A DNA stretch of 12,858 bases, taken from the NCBI GenBank assembly GCA_945927915.1, contig CAMEMX010000024.1, positions 1 through 12,858 of the forward strand. Direction: 5' to 3'. Within the stretch, counting starts at the first letter, position 1; the number at the start of each line of letters is the position of its first letter. Made by a program: the position numbers and the translations under genes. Under the pieces are notes generated by a model. That model saw only the letters and a program-made list of their open reading frames with translations, was not told the origin of the DNA and searched no databases. Below are positions 6,167 through 12,858 of the stretch, one piece after another. This stretch comes from an uncultured Clostridia bacterium (GTDB lineage: Bacteria > Bacillota > Clostridia > Oscillospirales > Oscillospiraceae).

Positions 6167-7822
6167 TTATACTATGGAAGGTACCGGAGTCGGTCTTGCC
6201 GGATCGAAGATCTTATCAACCTCGAACAGATCGTCCAGCAGCTCCGGGCCCCACCACATCCGGTAGCCGTCGATGTTGCGGCGACCCTGACGGACGTAAT
6301 TGTCGTGGATCTGCACCCAGTAGCGCGTTGAATCGACATTGCAGAAGAAGCGGTAGCCCGCTTCATACAGCGCGTCGAATTTCGCGCCGGAATATTTCTC
6401 CACGCCGGCGATGTCGCTGCCGTAGGGATAGATGAAGATGTCGGTATCCCCCACAACGGGCTGCACCTGGTTTTCCCACTTCTGCACATCGGAGGCGACC
6501 TCGGAGGAATCACGGCTGCCGTAGCTGAAATGCGCAAAGCTGTGGCTGGCGATCTCCCAGCCGTGCTCCTTCAGACACTTCGTCAGCGCCTGGGCGTCGC
6601 GGATCTCCTGCATATAGGCGTCGCTGCCGAGGATATCCTCCCACTCCGGATGGGTGTGGTAGCCAAAGACGCCCTCATAGCCCGTCAGCGCGAGGATGGC
6701 GCGCGCGCCGCGATAGGAAAAGTCGGGATGCTCCTGCACGAATGCCTCAAGGATCGGCACAAGGTCATATTCGCCGTAGACTGTCTGCCCGTCGGCAGTA
6801 ACATACGCACAGGTCGGGTAGCCGTCGTCACCGATGACGAGCTTATTCGCAAAGCCGTCGCCCTTCGCGTCCGGCACGCGGTCGCCGTCGCCGTCGACCA
6901 TATACTCATAATAGTTTACGTCGTCCTGCGAAATGATGATCGGCGTCTTTCCCGGCGGCAGGAAAATATCGCCCTGCTCATAGACCGTGTTGCCGTTGGC
7001 ATCCGTTTTCAGCACGGCAATGTCGTGGATGCGCACAAGCACATAGCCGCGGCGGTACAGCTCCTCCAGAATCGCGCGGAATTCGGTGACCGTCGCCATA
7101 TACTGATTATAGCCGCTTGCGGTGAAATCGCTGTCGAAGGCACGATCGGTGTCCACGATCAGACTGTGGAAGAAGATGTGGGTGATCTGTGTGGTGTCCG
7201 CCCAGCGAACGGTCTTCGCCTTTTCCGCAAGATAGCGGTCATTCGCCTCTTTCAGCTCCGGCTGCTGCTGCCAGTCCGGGCCGAATTCCGTCAGCACAGC
7301 GATCGCCGCGTCATAATCATAGCCTGCCGCAAGGAAATCGCCGCGCTTGAGCAGGCCGGCAATGACCTCTTCGCGCGGGACTGTCGTCTCCGTCGGTTCT
7401 TCCGTAGTCGAGGTCTCGGTCGGCACCGTCTTTTCCGGCAGGATCGCGCCGACGACAAGATAGATCAGACCGCCGAGGACCAAAAGCGCAACAAGCGCCA
7501 GCGCAATGAGGATCGTCCATCCGCGGATCTGGGCGCGGCGTCTCCTCTTGCGCCGTTCCGCGGCACTTCTTTGCGAGGGCCTGCGCGCGCTCTCCGCGGT
7601 GCCTCTGCGCTGCTGCGACTGGCGGCTGCGTGCGGCATAGTCCATATTTTCGCGCGGCTGCCTGCGCGGGATCTGCGCAGGCGGCTCTGTCTCCTGTTGC
7701 TGCGCCACCGTTTCACGCTCGCTTTGTCTGCTCCGGAGCATGGCTTCGGCATCCCATTCGGCATCAAAGTCAAACGGTGCCGGCCTTTTTTGCCTCGTAT
7801 CGTTTCCGTTGGTGTCCTGCAT
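6167..7822 (-). CDS. Membrane-anchored polysaccharide deacetylase-like protein
   Basis: The product has 551 residues. Residues 1-100 are polar, Arg/Gln-rich and probably disordered in the cytoplasm, ending in a basic RRKRRRR cluster. One membrane helix spans about 101-128, and a Thr/Glu/Pro-rich linker (132-150) leads to an extracellular region. The C-terminal half resembles a NodB-type carbohydrate esterase (family 4): SQDD at 298-301 (motif 1, base and metal Asp), HSFAH at 427-431 (motif 2, two metal His), and YPYGSD at 465-470. The likely role is removing acetyl groups from peptidoglycan or another wall glycan outside the membrane. An Asp-rich loop DGDGDRVPDAKGD (310-322) resembles a calcium-binding thrombospondin type 3 repeat. 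ATG 7822 has GGGGAGG at 7830-7836. It follows mbl by 40 bases with no terminator or promoter seen, which suggests co-expression with cell-shape functions. Substrate and activity are inferred. Confidence 0.82.
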   Translation of the reverse strand: MQDTNGNDTRQKRPAPFDFDAEWDAEAMLRSRQSERETVAQQQETEPPAQIPRRQPRENMDYAARSRQSQQRRGTAESARRPSQRSAAERRKRRRRAQIRGWTILIALALVALLVLGGLIYLVVGAILPEKTVPTETSTTEEPTETTVPREEVIAGLLKRGDFLAAGYDYDAAIAVLTEFGPDWQQQPELKEANDRYLAEKAKTVRWADTTQITHIFFHSLIVDTDRAFDSDFTASGYNQYMATVTEFRAILEELYRRGYVLVRIHDIAVLKTDANGNTVYEQGDIFLPPGKTPIIISQDDVNYYEYMVDGDGDRVPDAKGDGFANKLVIGDDGYPTCAYVTADGQTVYGEYDLVPILEAFVQEHPDFSYRGARAILALTGYEGVFGYHTHPEWEDILGSDAYMQEIRDAQALTKCLKEHGWEIASHSFAHFSYGSRDSSEVASDVQKWENQVQPVVGDTDIFIYPYGSDIAGVEKYSGAKFDALYEAGYRFFCNVDSTRYWVQIHDNYVRQGRRNIDGYRMWWGPELLDDLFEVDKIFDPARPTPVPSIV

Positions 7823-7862
7823 GATAATACCTCCCCTTCTGTTTCTATCGGTTCAGTTTCGA

Positions 7863-8894
7863 CTACTCTCTGAGAAGTCTGCGCCTTGCGATGTTGATCG
7901 TATCCTCCTGCATGTGGTTGATCCAGGCGAGGCTGCGGCCGCAGCCGTAAGCCACGCAGGAATCGGCATCATCCGCAAGCATACACTTCATTTCCGTGCG
8001 CTCCTGGAGCAGGGCGTTCATGCCATAGATCTGGCTGCCGCCGCCGGTGAGGACGATACCGTTTTTGGAAATATCCGCGACCAGCTCCGGCGTTGTCTGT
8101 TCCAGAACATCGAGAACTTTATCCGTGATCTGGCGCGCCGGGCGCTTGAGTGCCTCCATGATCTCCTCGGACGAGACCGTGAATTCCCGCGCGAGGCCGG
8201 TCTTCAGATCCCGCCCCTTGACGGTCATCGTCTGCGTTTCGGGTCGCGGAAGGACGCAGCCGATGCTCAGTTTGATCTCCTCGGCGGTGTTTTTGCCGAT
8301 GACAACGCCGAAATGGCGGCGGACGTATTTGATGATCGCCTCGTCAAATTCCATACCCGCGACCTTGACCGAGGAGGACTGCGCCACGCCGTTCATCGTC
8401 AGCACGCCGATGTCGGTCGTGCCGCCGCCGATGTCGACGACCATTCTGCCCTCCGGAGCGTTGATGTCGAGCTGTGCGCCCAGCGCGGCAGCCAGCGGCG
8501 CTTCGATGAGGTAGACGCGTCTTGCGCCGGCCTCCATCGCCGCCTGGATGACGGCGCGTTCTTCGACCTCGGTAATGCTGCTCGGCACGCTGACGATCAT
8601 ACGCGGCTTGACGACCGCATGCTTCATCACGCGGCGGATCATCTCCGTCAGCATCTGCGCCGTCAGTTCATAGTCTGAGATCACGCCGTCCTGCAGCGGA
8701 TGGATCGCAACGACATTGCCGGGCGTTCTGCCAAGCATATTCCGCGCGGCAGCGCCGACCTGCAAAACCTTGCCGGTGTTTTTATCCAGCGCGATCACCG
8801 CAGGCTCGCGCAAAACGACGCCCTTTCCCGCAGCGTAGATCAGAACGTTGGACGTTCCCAGATCAATTCCCAAGTCTTTTGAAAAGATAAACAT
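7863..8894 (-). CDS. mbl: Rod-shape actin homologue, Mbl/MreB family
   Basis: This 343-residue cytoskeletal ATPase assembles membrane-bound filaments that guide lateral cell-wall synthesis. Actin-fold motifs are phosphate-1 DLGTSN (11-16), VGAAARNMLGRTPGN (46-60), the catalytic-loop region YLIEAPLAAALGA (128-140), phosphate-2 DIGGGTTDIG (154-163), EEIKLSIG (205-212) and adenosine-binding LTGGGSQI (282-289). The NVLI and GKGVVLREPAVIALDKNTGK segments look more like Mbl than MreB, and there is no mreC or mreD beside it, so Mbl is preferred. MreB is a reasonable alternative name. Position 132 is Ala where many relatives have Glu (IEEP). I start at ATG 8894: AGGTG at 8901-8905 is six bases upstream, whereas a GTG at 8903 would overlap that ribosome site. 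It follows comF by 15 bases and is read with recD2, comF and the deacetylase. Confidence 0.92.
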   Translation of the reverse strand: MFIFSKDLGIDLGTSNVLIYAAGKGVVLREPAVIALDKNTGKVLQVGAAARNMLGRTPGNVVAIHPLQDGVISDYELTAQMLTEMIRRVMKHAVVKPRMIVSVPSSITEVEERAVIQAAMEAGARRVYLIEAPLAAALGAQLDINAPEGRMVVDIGGGTTDIGVLTMNGVAQSSSVKVAGMEFDEAIIKYVRRHFGVVIGKNTAEEIKLSIGCVLPRPETQTMTVKGRDLKTGLAREFTVSSEEIMEALKRPARQITDKVLDVLEQTTPELVADISKNGIVLTGGGSQIYGMNALLQERTEMKCMLADDADSCVAYGCGRSLAWINHMQEDTINIARRRLLRE

Positions 8895-8900
8895 TCGTGT

Positions 8901-8905
8901 CACCT
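8901..8905 (-). promoter_or_regulatory. mbl ribosome binding site deciding the start
   Basis: AGGTG lies six bases before ATG 8894. The in-frame GTG at 8903 is made of this same site's bases and would have no ribosome site of its own, so a three-residue longer protein is unlikely. Family members also begin very close to the FSKDLGIDLGT segment. Confidence 0.75.
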
Positions 8906-8909
8906 ACTG

Positions 8910-9566
8910 TTAATTATTCGAAAACTGCGTTGCGGCTACCGTTGCGCACAGCACCTCAGCCGCGCCCGCATTCAGAAGGACAAAGCTGCACTCGCTCAGC
9001 GTTGCGCCCGTGGTAATGATATCGTCGATCAGCAGCACGCGCCTGCCCGCAAAGCGTTCCGGCATGACCGCGCGGTAAACGCCCATCACGTTGGCGTGCC
9101 TTGCGGCGGCATCCTTCATCGTCGATTGCGCCGGATTGTCCCGGATCTTTTCCAGCGTCTGCACGCATTGCACGCCAAGCTCCCGCGCGACAGCCTCGGC
9201 AAGCAGCCGGGACTGATCGTAGCCGCGTGCCCTGCGCCGCTTTTTGCTGATGGGCGCCCACGTCAGCACGTCGAATTCCAGACGCTCGCGAAGAATGCAC
9301 ATCGCAAGCAGGCGTCCGTAAGCAGCCGCATAGTGCCGCAGTCCGCCGAATTTATACCGCTTGAGCGAGTCTGCTGCCTCGTCCCGGTATTCATAGACGC
9401 TGCAGCATTGCGTAAAGAATTTGCCGCGCTTGAAAGTGCCGTCGATCTGCGGAAGCCTGCCGCGGCATTTTTTACAGACATCCGTCTCATCGCTGCGCAG
9501 CAGCTTGCGGCAAAAGACGCAACGCGGCGGATAGAGCAGATCGAGCAGCCACGTTACAGCCTTCAT
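8910..9566 (-). CDS. comF: ComF family protein (phosphoribosyltransferase fold)
   Basis: This 218-residue protein has full ComF/ComFC architecture. The N-terminal zinc finger has Cys16, Cys19, Cys31 and Cys34 (CVFC and CKKC). GYDQSRLLAEAVAREL follows at 115-130, then a type I phosphoribosyltransferase domain with the PRPP-binding motif VLLIDDIITTGATLSE (177-192). ComF works with the DNA translocase ComFA in natural transformation in Bacillus and relatives; in bacteria without competence its role is uncertain, and no comFA is in this window. The ATG overlaps the recD2 stop in an ATGA and has no clear ribosome site, so translation is probably by coupling to recD2. The stop is 15 bases before the mbl start. 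Confidence 0.92.
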   Translation of the reverse strand: MKAVTWLLDLLYPPRCVFCRKLLRSDETDVCKKCRGRLPQIDGTFKRGKFFTQCCSVYEYRDEAADSLKRYKFGGLRHYAAAYGRLLAMCILRERLEFDVLTWAPISKKRRRARGYDQSRLLAEAVARELGVQCVQTLEKIRDNPAQSTMKDAAARHANVMGVYRAVMPERFAGRRVLLIDDIITTGATLSECSFVLLNAGAAEVLCATVAATQFSNN

Positions 9567-11767
9567 TGCTTCATACGGTCGGTCAGCCGGTGGCGAAGGC
9601 CGCTGTATCGCTTGTTTCTTCGGTTGTTGGCTGTCATCTGCGCAACGACCTCCTCATTGCCCACAAGGACAAGCAGCTCTCTTGCGCGCGTGATCGCCGT
9701 ATAAAGCACACCACGGGTCAAAAGCATCGGCGCACCGGCAAACGGCACAAAGATCACAGCGCGGTACTCACTTCCCTGGCTCTTGTGCGCGGTGATGGCA
9801 TAAGCAAGCTCCAATTCCGGCAGCATATCCGAATCGTAGACCGCAATGCGGTCATCAAAGCGGATGGTCACGGCGTCCTCCTGCGGGTCGATGCGTTCGA
9901 TCACGCCGATGTCGCCGTTAAAAATGCCTGTTCCGGCGCCGCCGTTCGGTTTTTTCCACAGTATATCATAGTTGTTGCGGATTTGCATCACGCGGTCGCC
10001 CTCACGGAAGCATTGATTGCCGCAATACTTTTCTTTTTTTCCTTGTAACGGCGGATTCAGCGCCGCCTGCAGCACCTGATTGAGGTAGAATGTGCCGGTA
10101 GTGCCCTTGCGCGTCGGTGAGATCACCTGGATCTCATCCACGGGGATGCCCATATTCTTCGGAAGCCGCGTCGAGCAAAGCTCGGCGATCGTCTGCACGA
10201 CAGCCTCCGCCGTGCGCCGCTTCATAAAGAAAAAGTCCCTGTCCTTCGCCGTCAGCACCGGCAGCTCGCCGTGGTTGACCGCGTGCGCGTTCATAACGAT
10301 CAGGCTTTCACGCGCCTGCCGGAAGATCTCCGTCAGGCAGACCGTGCGCACCACGCCGCTGCGGATAAGGTCGGCAAAGAGGTTGCCTGCCCCGACCGAA
10401 GGAAGCTGGTCGGGGTCGCCCACCATGACGAGCGTCGCGTCTTCCGGCAGCGCCTGCAAAAGGCTGTGCATCAAAAGCACGTCCACCATCGACATCTCGT
10501 CGACGATGACGGCATCGCATTCGAGCGGCTCGTGTTCGCCGCGGCGGAAGAACATTTCGCCCGTCTCCGGCGAGATCTGCGCCTCCAACAGGCGGTGGAT
10601 GGTCGTGGCCTCGCTGCCGGTCAGCTCGGAAAGACGCTTTGCCGCGCGACCGGTCGGCGCAGCCAGGAGCGTTTTGCGCTTGAACAGCCCGAACAGTTCC
10701 AAAATACCCGCAAGCGTCGTCGTTTTACCCGTGCCCGGGCCTCCCGTCAGGATCATGATCCGGCGTTCGGCGGCGGCGCGGATCGCCTCGCGCTGGCGGT
10801 CGGCATAGGATAGGCCGCATTTGTGTTCGATCGTGGAGAGCACACGCTCTGCATCCGGCAATTCATCCGCAGGCGCGCACGCCATCTGCCATACGCGCTC
10901 GGTGATATAAGTCTCCGCCTCGTGATATTCCGGCAGATAGACGGCGCAGAGCCCTGCAATTTCGTCCGTCTCCACGCTGCCTGTCTCGCACAGGCGGTCA
11001 ATGGCGTCCTTCACCGCGGAAAGCTCCAGCTCCAGCATCGCGGCGGTCGCGGCAGCGAGCTTGTCCATCGGCAAAAAGGTATGTCCGTTATTGAGATTGT
11101 AGCGCAGCTCGAAGATGACACCGGCCTCGATGCGGCGGTCATCGTCGCCGTCAAAGCCCAGCTCAAGCGCCATGGCGTCCGTCGCAGCGAAGGAAGCACC
11201 AAACTGCGGCTGCGTCAACAGATATGGATTTCCGTGAAGCAGCTCCAGCGACTGCTCGCCGTAGACACGGTAAAGCCGTACGGCGATCTCCGCCGGGATA
11301 CGATAGCCCATCAGAAACTCGATCAGGCGCCGGACACCGACCTGCCTGCGGAAGGAGGCGCCCATCTCCAGCGCGGCCTTTCTTGAAATGCCGCTGATCT
11401 CAGCGAGGCGCTCCGGCGCGCTGTCCAGAATTTTCAGGCTGTTCTCCCCGAAGCGCTCGACGATCTTCTCCGCCGTTTTCGGGCCGATGCCGCGCACCGC
11501 GCGGGAAGAGAGATAAGCCAATATCTCGCTGACCGTGTCCGGCAGCAGCCGCTCCAAAAACTCCGCCTCGAACTGCTTGCCGTAGGTGCTGTGCGTCGTC
11601 CATTTTCCGGTCACGATCAGGCGCTCGCCCGCGACGGGAGCAGGGATCGTGCCGACGACTGTGATCACGGCGCCGTCCTCGCTGTCGAGCTTGATGACGG
11701 CGTAGCCGTTTTCCTGATTCTGATATACCACAGCGGCGATCGTCCCGCTAATCAGCTCCTGCTCCAA
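9563..11767 (-). CDS. recD2: RecD2-type ATP-dependent 5'-3' DNA helicase
   Basis: From the start chosen here the product is 734 residues, the usual size of RecD2 (the RecD-like helicase of bacteria lacking partnered RecBC). An OB-like N-terminal part is followed by helix-hairpin-helix motifs (RGIGPKTAEKI near 92-102 and AEISGISRKAA near 122-132). The superfamily 1B core follows: Walker A GGPGTGKTTT (342-351), PTGRAAKRLSELTG (371-384), DEMSMVD (423-429), GDPDQLPSVGAG (450-461), AHKSQGSEY (660-668) and TAITRAREL (690-698). It unwinds DNA 5' to 3' in repair and replication-fork maintenance. The start is TTG 11767, with CGGAG at 11778-11782 ten bases upstream. The frame is open further up to 11893, but that part overlaps the preceding gene and lacks family similarity. 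It overlaps the upstream gene by 20 bases and the downstream comF by 4. Confidence 0.93.
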   Translation of the reverse strand: MEQELISGTIAAVVYQNQENGYAVIKLDSEDGAVITVVGTIPAPVAGERLIVTGKWTTHSTYGKQFEAEFLERLLPDTVSEILAYLSSRAVRGIGPKTAEKIVERFGENSLKILDSAPERLAEISGISRKAALEMGASFRRQVGVRRLIEFLMGYRIPAEIAVRLYRVYGEQSLELLHGNPYLLTQPQFGASFAATDAMALELGFDGDDDRRIEAGVIFELRYNLNNGHTFLPMDKLAAATAAMLELELSAVKDAIDRLCETGSVETDEIAGLCAVYLPEYHEAETYITERVWQMACAPADELPDAERVLSTIEHKCGLSYADRQREAIRAAAERRIMILTGGPGTGKTTTLAGILELFGLFKRKTLLAAPTGRAAKRLSELTGSEATTIHRLLEAQISPETGEMFFRRGEHEPLECDAVIVDEMSMVDVLLMHSLLQALPEDATLVMVGDPDQLPSVGAGNLFADLIRSGVVRTVCLTEIFRQARESLIVMNAHAVNHGELPVLTAKDRDFFFMKRRTAEAVVQTIAELCSTRLPKNMGIPVDEIQVISPTRKGTTGTFYLNQVLQAALNPPLQGKKEKYCGNQCFREGDRVMQIRNNYDILWKKPNGGAGTGIFNGDIGVIERIDPQEDAVTIRFDDRIAVYDSDMLPELELAYAITAHKSQGSEYRAVIFVPFAGAPMLLTRGVLYTAITRARELLVLVGNEEVVAQMTANNRRNKRYSGLRHRLTDRMKQ

Positions 11768-12101
11768 GATTGTCGTTCTCCGTTCGTATGAATTCCGTAA
11801 GCTGCGTTGCCCCGCAGAGCACGGCATCGTCCATGTTGCGCAAAAGCAGCTCTGCCGCGATCTGTGCTTCGGCGTCAAGACCGTCGTCCACAAAGATCAG
11901 CCTCGCGCACAGGCCGGCACGCTCCCGCAGCCGCAGCGCCGCGCGGATCGACTGCTCCGTGTATGAAGCATCGCCGCGCAGCGGCAGGACATACAGAGCA
12001 TTTGCAGGCTGCTTCGGCAAAAAGATAGCAGCCGTCAGCGTCCAGAGGATCAATAGCAGGCCGCACGTCGCAAGCGTGGTCAACACGATGGTCAAAATCA
12101 C
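11748..12101 (-). CDS. Small one-pass membrane protein of unknown function upstream of recD2
   Basis: I do not recognise this gene. From GTG 12101 it encodes 117 residues; GAGGTG at 12108-12113 lies six bases upstream. A second GTG at 12110 is part of that ribosome site and is less likely. Residues about 2-28 form one strong membrane helix (ILTIVLTTLATCGLLLILWT and on). A soluble domain of about 85 residues follows, predicted to alternate strand and helix: ALYVLPLRG, then helix EQSIRAALRLRERAG, then LIFVDDGLD, then helix AEAQIAAELLLRN, then DAVLCG. The strand-helix-strand with VDDG faintly recalls the nucleotide-binding start of GT-A glycosyltransferases, but it is too short to be a complete enzyme. 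It is the first gene after the operon promoter, and its end overlaps the recD2 start by 20 bases, implying coupled translation. Confidence 0.75.
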   Translation of the reverse strand: MILTIVLTTLATCGLLLILWTLTAAIFLPKQPANALYVLPLRGDASYTEQSIRAALRLRERAGLCARLIFVDDGLDAEAQIAAELLLRNMDDAVLCGATQLTEFIRTENDNLGAGAD

Positions 12102-12107
12102 GATAAT

Positions 12108-12113
12108 CACCTC
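12108..12113 (-). promoter_or_regulatory. Ribosome binding site setting the GTG start at 12101
   Basis: GAGGTG is followed after six bases by GTG 12101. No in-frame ATG follows early enough to keep the membrane helix, and the frame upstream of this site (to 12374) runs through the promoter and the thrC terminator. The GTG start is therefore strongly favoured. Confidence 0.7.
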
Positions 12114-12156
12114 ATGCCATTCTATGTTGCGGCATGAAGAAATGTACCCATCTTTT

Positions 12157-12185
12157 ATTTTACTACAGCCTGCGCCGATTCGCAA
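12157..12185 (-). promoter_or_regulatory. Sigma-A promoter of the membrane protein-recD2-comF-mbl-deacetylase operon
   Basis: On the minus strand, TTGCGA (12185-12180) and TAAAAT (12162-12157) are separated by 17 bases. Transcription should start near 12150, giving about 50 bases of leader before GTG 12101. No other convincing promoter is visible between the five genes that follow, whose gaps are 40 bases or less or are overlaps, so this probably serves all of them. Confidence 0.8.
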
Positions 12186-12221
12186 CGGATTTTTACAAAA
12201 TATTCGTGCGGATTTCCGGGG

Positions 12222-12261
12222 AAAGAAAAGCCGCCTCCGCAGAAGCTCCTGCGGAAGCGGC
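12222..12261 (-). terminator. Intrinsic terminator of thrC
   Basis: Read on the minus strand, a 13-base-pair stem (12261-12249 with 12242-12230, one G-U pair) and a six-base loop are followed by TTTTCTTT. It starts 13 bases after the thrC stop and separates thrC from the next operon's promoter. Confidence 0.93.
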
Positions 12262-12273
12262 TCGCTTATGAGG

Positions 12274-12858
12274 TTATACCTCCTCGACGTTGACGCCGCG
12301 CTCGGCAAATGCCTTGAGCAGCAGATCCATGTCAGAGGGGATGGAGATCGGTTCACCGCAGGCCTTGATGGCATTTGCGACGTCCTTCAGGCCGTTGCCC
12401 GTGACGACGGAGACGATCTTTGCGTCCTTCGGCAGCTTGCCCTGCTCGCAGAGCTTTTTGATGCCCGCCGTGCCGGTCACGCCGGCAGGCTCACCGAATA
12501 CACCGCAGGTGCGTCCAAGGAGCTTCTGTGCCGCCATGATCTCCTCGTCGGAGACGTTGACGACGATGCCGTTCGATTCACGGATCGCCATGAGCGCCTT
12601 GTCCGCGTTGCGCGGGACGCCGACGGCGATGGAGTCGGCGAGGGTATTTTCCTCCATCGGATACCAGTCCTCGTTGTTGGCGATGGCGCGGTTCAGGGGG
12701 CAGCAGCCCTCCGCCTGCGCGGAGATCAGGCGCGGGAGCCTGTCGATAAAGCCGATGGCGTACAGATCCTTCAGGCCCTTCCACAGACCGGCGATGGTGC
12801 AGCCGTCGCCGACGGAAATGGCGATGTAGTCGGGAACCTCCCAGTTGAGCTGCTCCAT
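12274..12858 (-). CDS. thrC: Threonine synthase, C-terminal part (cut by window edge)
   Basis: The 194 residues seen are the 3' part of a gene that continues beyond the right edge. The ATG at 12858 is probably an internal Met, because full threonine synthases have more than 350 residues. The visible part is a fold type II PLP enzyme: ISVGDGCTIAGLWKGLKDL (the phosphate-binding VGDG region), FIDRLPRLISAQAEGCCPLNRA, RESNGIVVNVSDEEI, FGEPAGVTGTAGIKKL and VVTGNGLKD. The enzyme converts O-phosphohomoserine to threonine in the cytoplasm. The PLP-binding lysine lies upstream, outside the window. The gene ends in a clear terminator, so it is not part of the next operon. Threonine is a precursor of isoleucine, but no regulatory link with the liv operon can be read from the sequence. 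Confidence 0.9.
   Translation of the reverse strand: MEQLNWEVPDYIAISVGDGCTIAGLWKGLKDLYAIGFIDRLPRLISAQAEGCCPLNRAIANNEDWYPMEENTLADSIAVGVPRNADKALMAIRESNGIVVNVSDEEIMAAQKLLGRTCGVFGEPAGVTGTAGIKKLCEQGKLPKDAKIVSVVTGNGLKDVANAIKACGEPISIPSDMDLLLKAFAERGVNVEEV

Noticed and set aside
6530..7873. Long 447-residue plus-strand open frame
   Set aside because: It lies antisense to the deacetylase gene, has no ribosome site, and its translation shows no family motifs. Long antisense frames are expected from the GC-rich third codon positions. The same applies to plus-strand frames at 7740-8678 and 9096-9704.
11768..11893. Upstream extension of RecD2 to 11893
   Set aside because: It is entirely within the preceding gene in another frame and is rich in Cys, Trp and Arg, unlike any RecD2 N-terminus.
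12102..12374. Upstream extension of the small membrane protein to 12374
   Set aside because: It would run through the thrC 3' end, the thrC terminator and the operon promoter; the GTG at 12101 has its own ribosome site.
1..12858. Mobile elements, CRISPR arrays, tRNA or rRNA genes, defence systems
   Set aside because: No direct repeat arrays, terminal inverted repeats, transposase motifs, clover-leaf patterns or rRNA-like sequence were seen; all long frames are accounted for by ordinary chromosomal genes.

Overview
The window looks like chromosomal DNA of a GC-rich member of the Firmicutes, most likely class Clostridia (Oscillospiraceae/Ruminococcaceae-like). The evidence is a DegV protein, an Mbl/MreB-type actin, a lipoprotein substrate-binding protein, strong AGGAGG ribosome binding sites, sigma-A type promoters with 17-base spacers, and a recD2-comF-mbl gene order. 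The taxonomic placement is an inference. There are no rRNA, tRNA, CRISPR, phage or insertion-sequence features. Almost every base belongs to a gene or a short, readable control region.

Layout, plus strand (1-6157). A consensus promoter drives a degV gene (102-977). A second promoter (1036-1064) starts a leader that encodes a 54-residue peptide (1105-1269), not described elsewhere as far as I can tell. An intrinsic terminator (1313-1344) follows, only 29 bases before a five-gene branched-chain amino acid ABC importer: livK (lipoprotein receptor), livH and livM (permeases), livG and livF (ATPases). The liv genes are tightly packed: livH-livM gap of 10 bases with the ribosome site on the stop codon, an ATGA overlap of livM-livG, and a 17-base overlap of livG-livF. 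A strong hairpin without a U tract lies between livK and livH. A bidirectional terminator (6112-6157) closes the operon.

Layout, minus strand (12858 down to 6167). The 3' part of threonine synthase enters from the right edge and ends at a strong terminator. A clear promoter (12157-12185) then starts an operon read leftward. Its genes are a small one-pass membrane protein of unknown function (GTG start), recD2 helicase (TTG start, overlapping), comF (ATGA overlap), mbl/mreB (15-base gap) and a membrane-anchored polysaccharide deacetylase-like protein (40-base gap). It converges on the liv operon at the shared terminator.

How the genes work together. LivKHMGF form one complete importer. The most interesting point is its leader. 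A short ORF whose last 18 residues hold 13 Val/Ile/Leu sits directly before an intrinsic terminator, and the liv genes have no visible promoter after that terminator. This suggests that liv expression is set by read-through of the terminator, possibly coupled to translation of the leader peptide. The minus-strand operon mixes DNA handling (RecD2, ComF) with cell-wall shape functions (Mbl, deacetylase).
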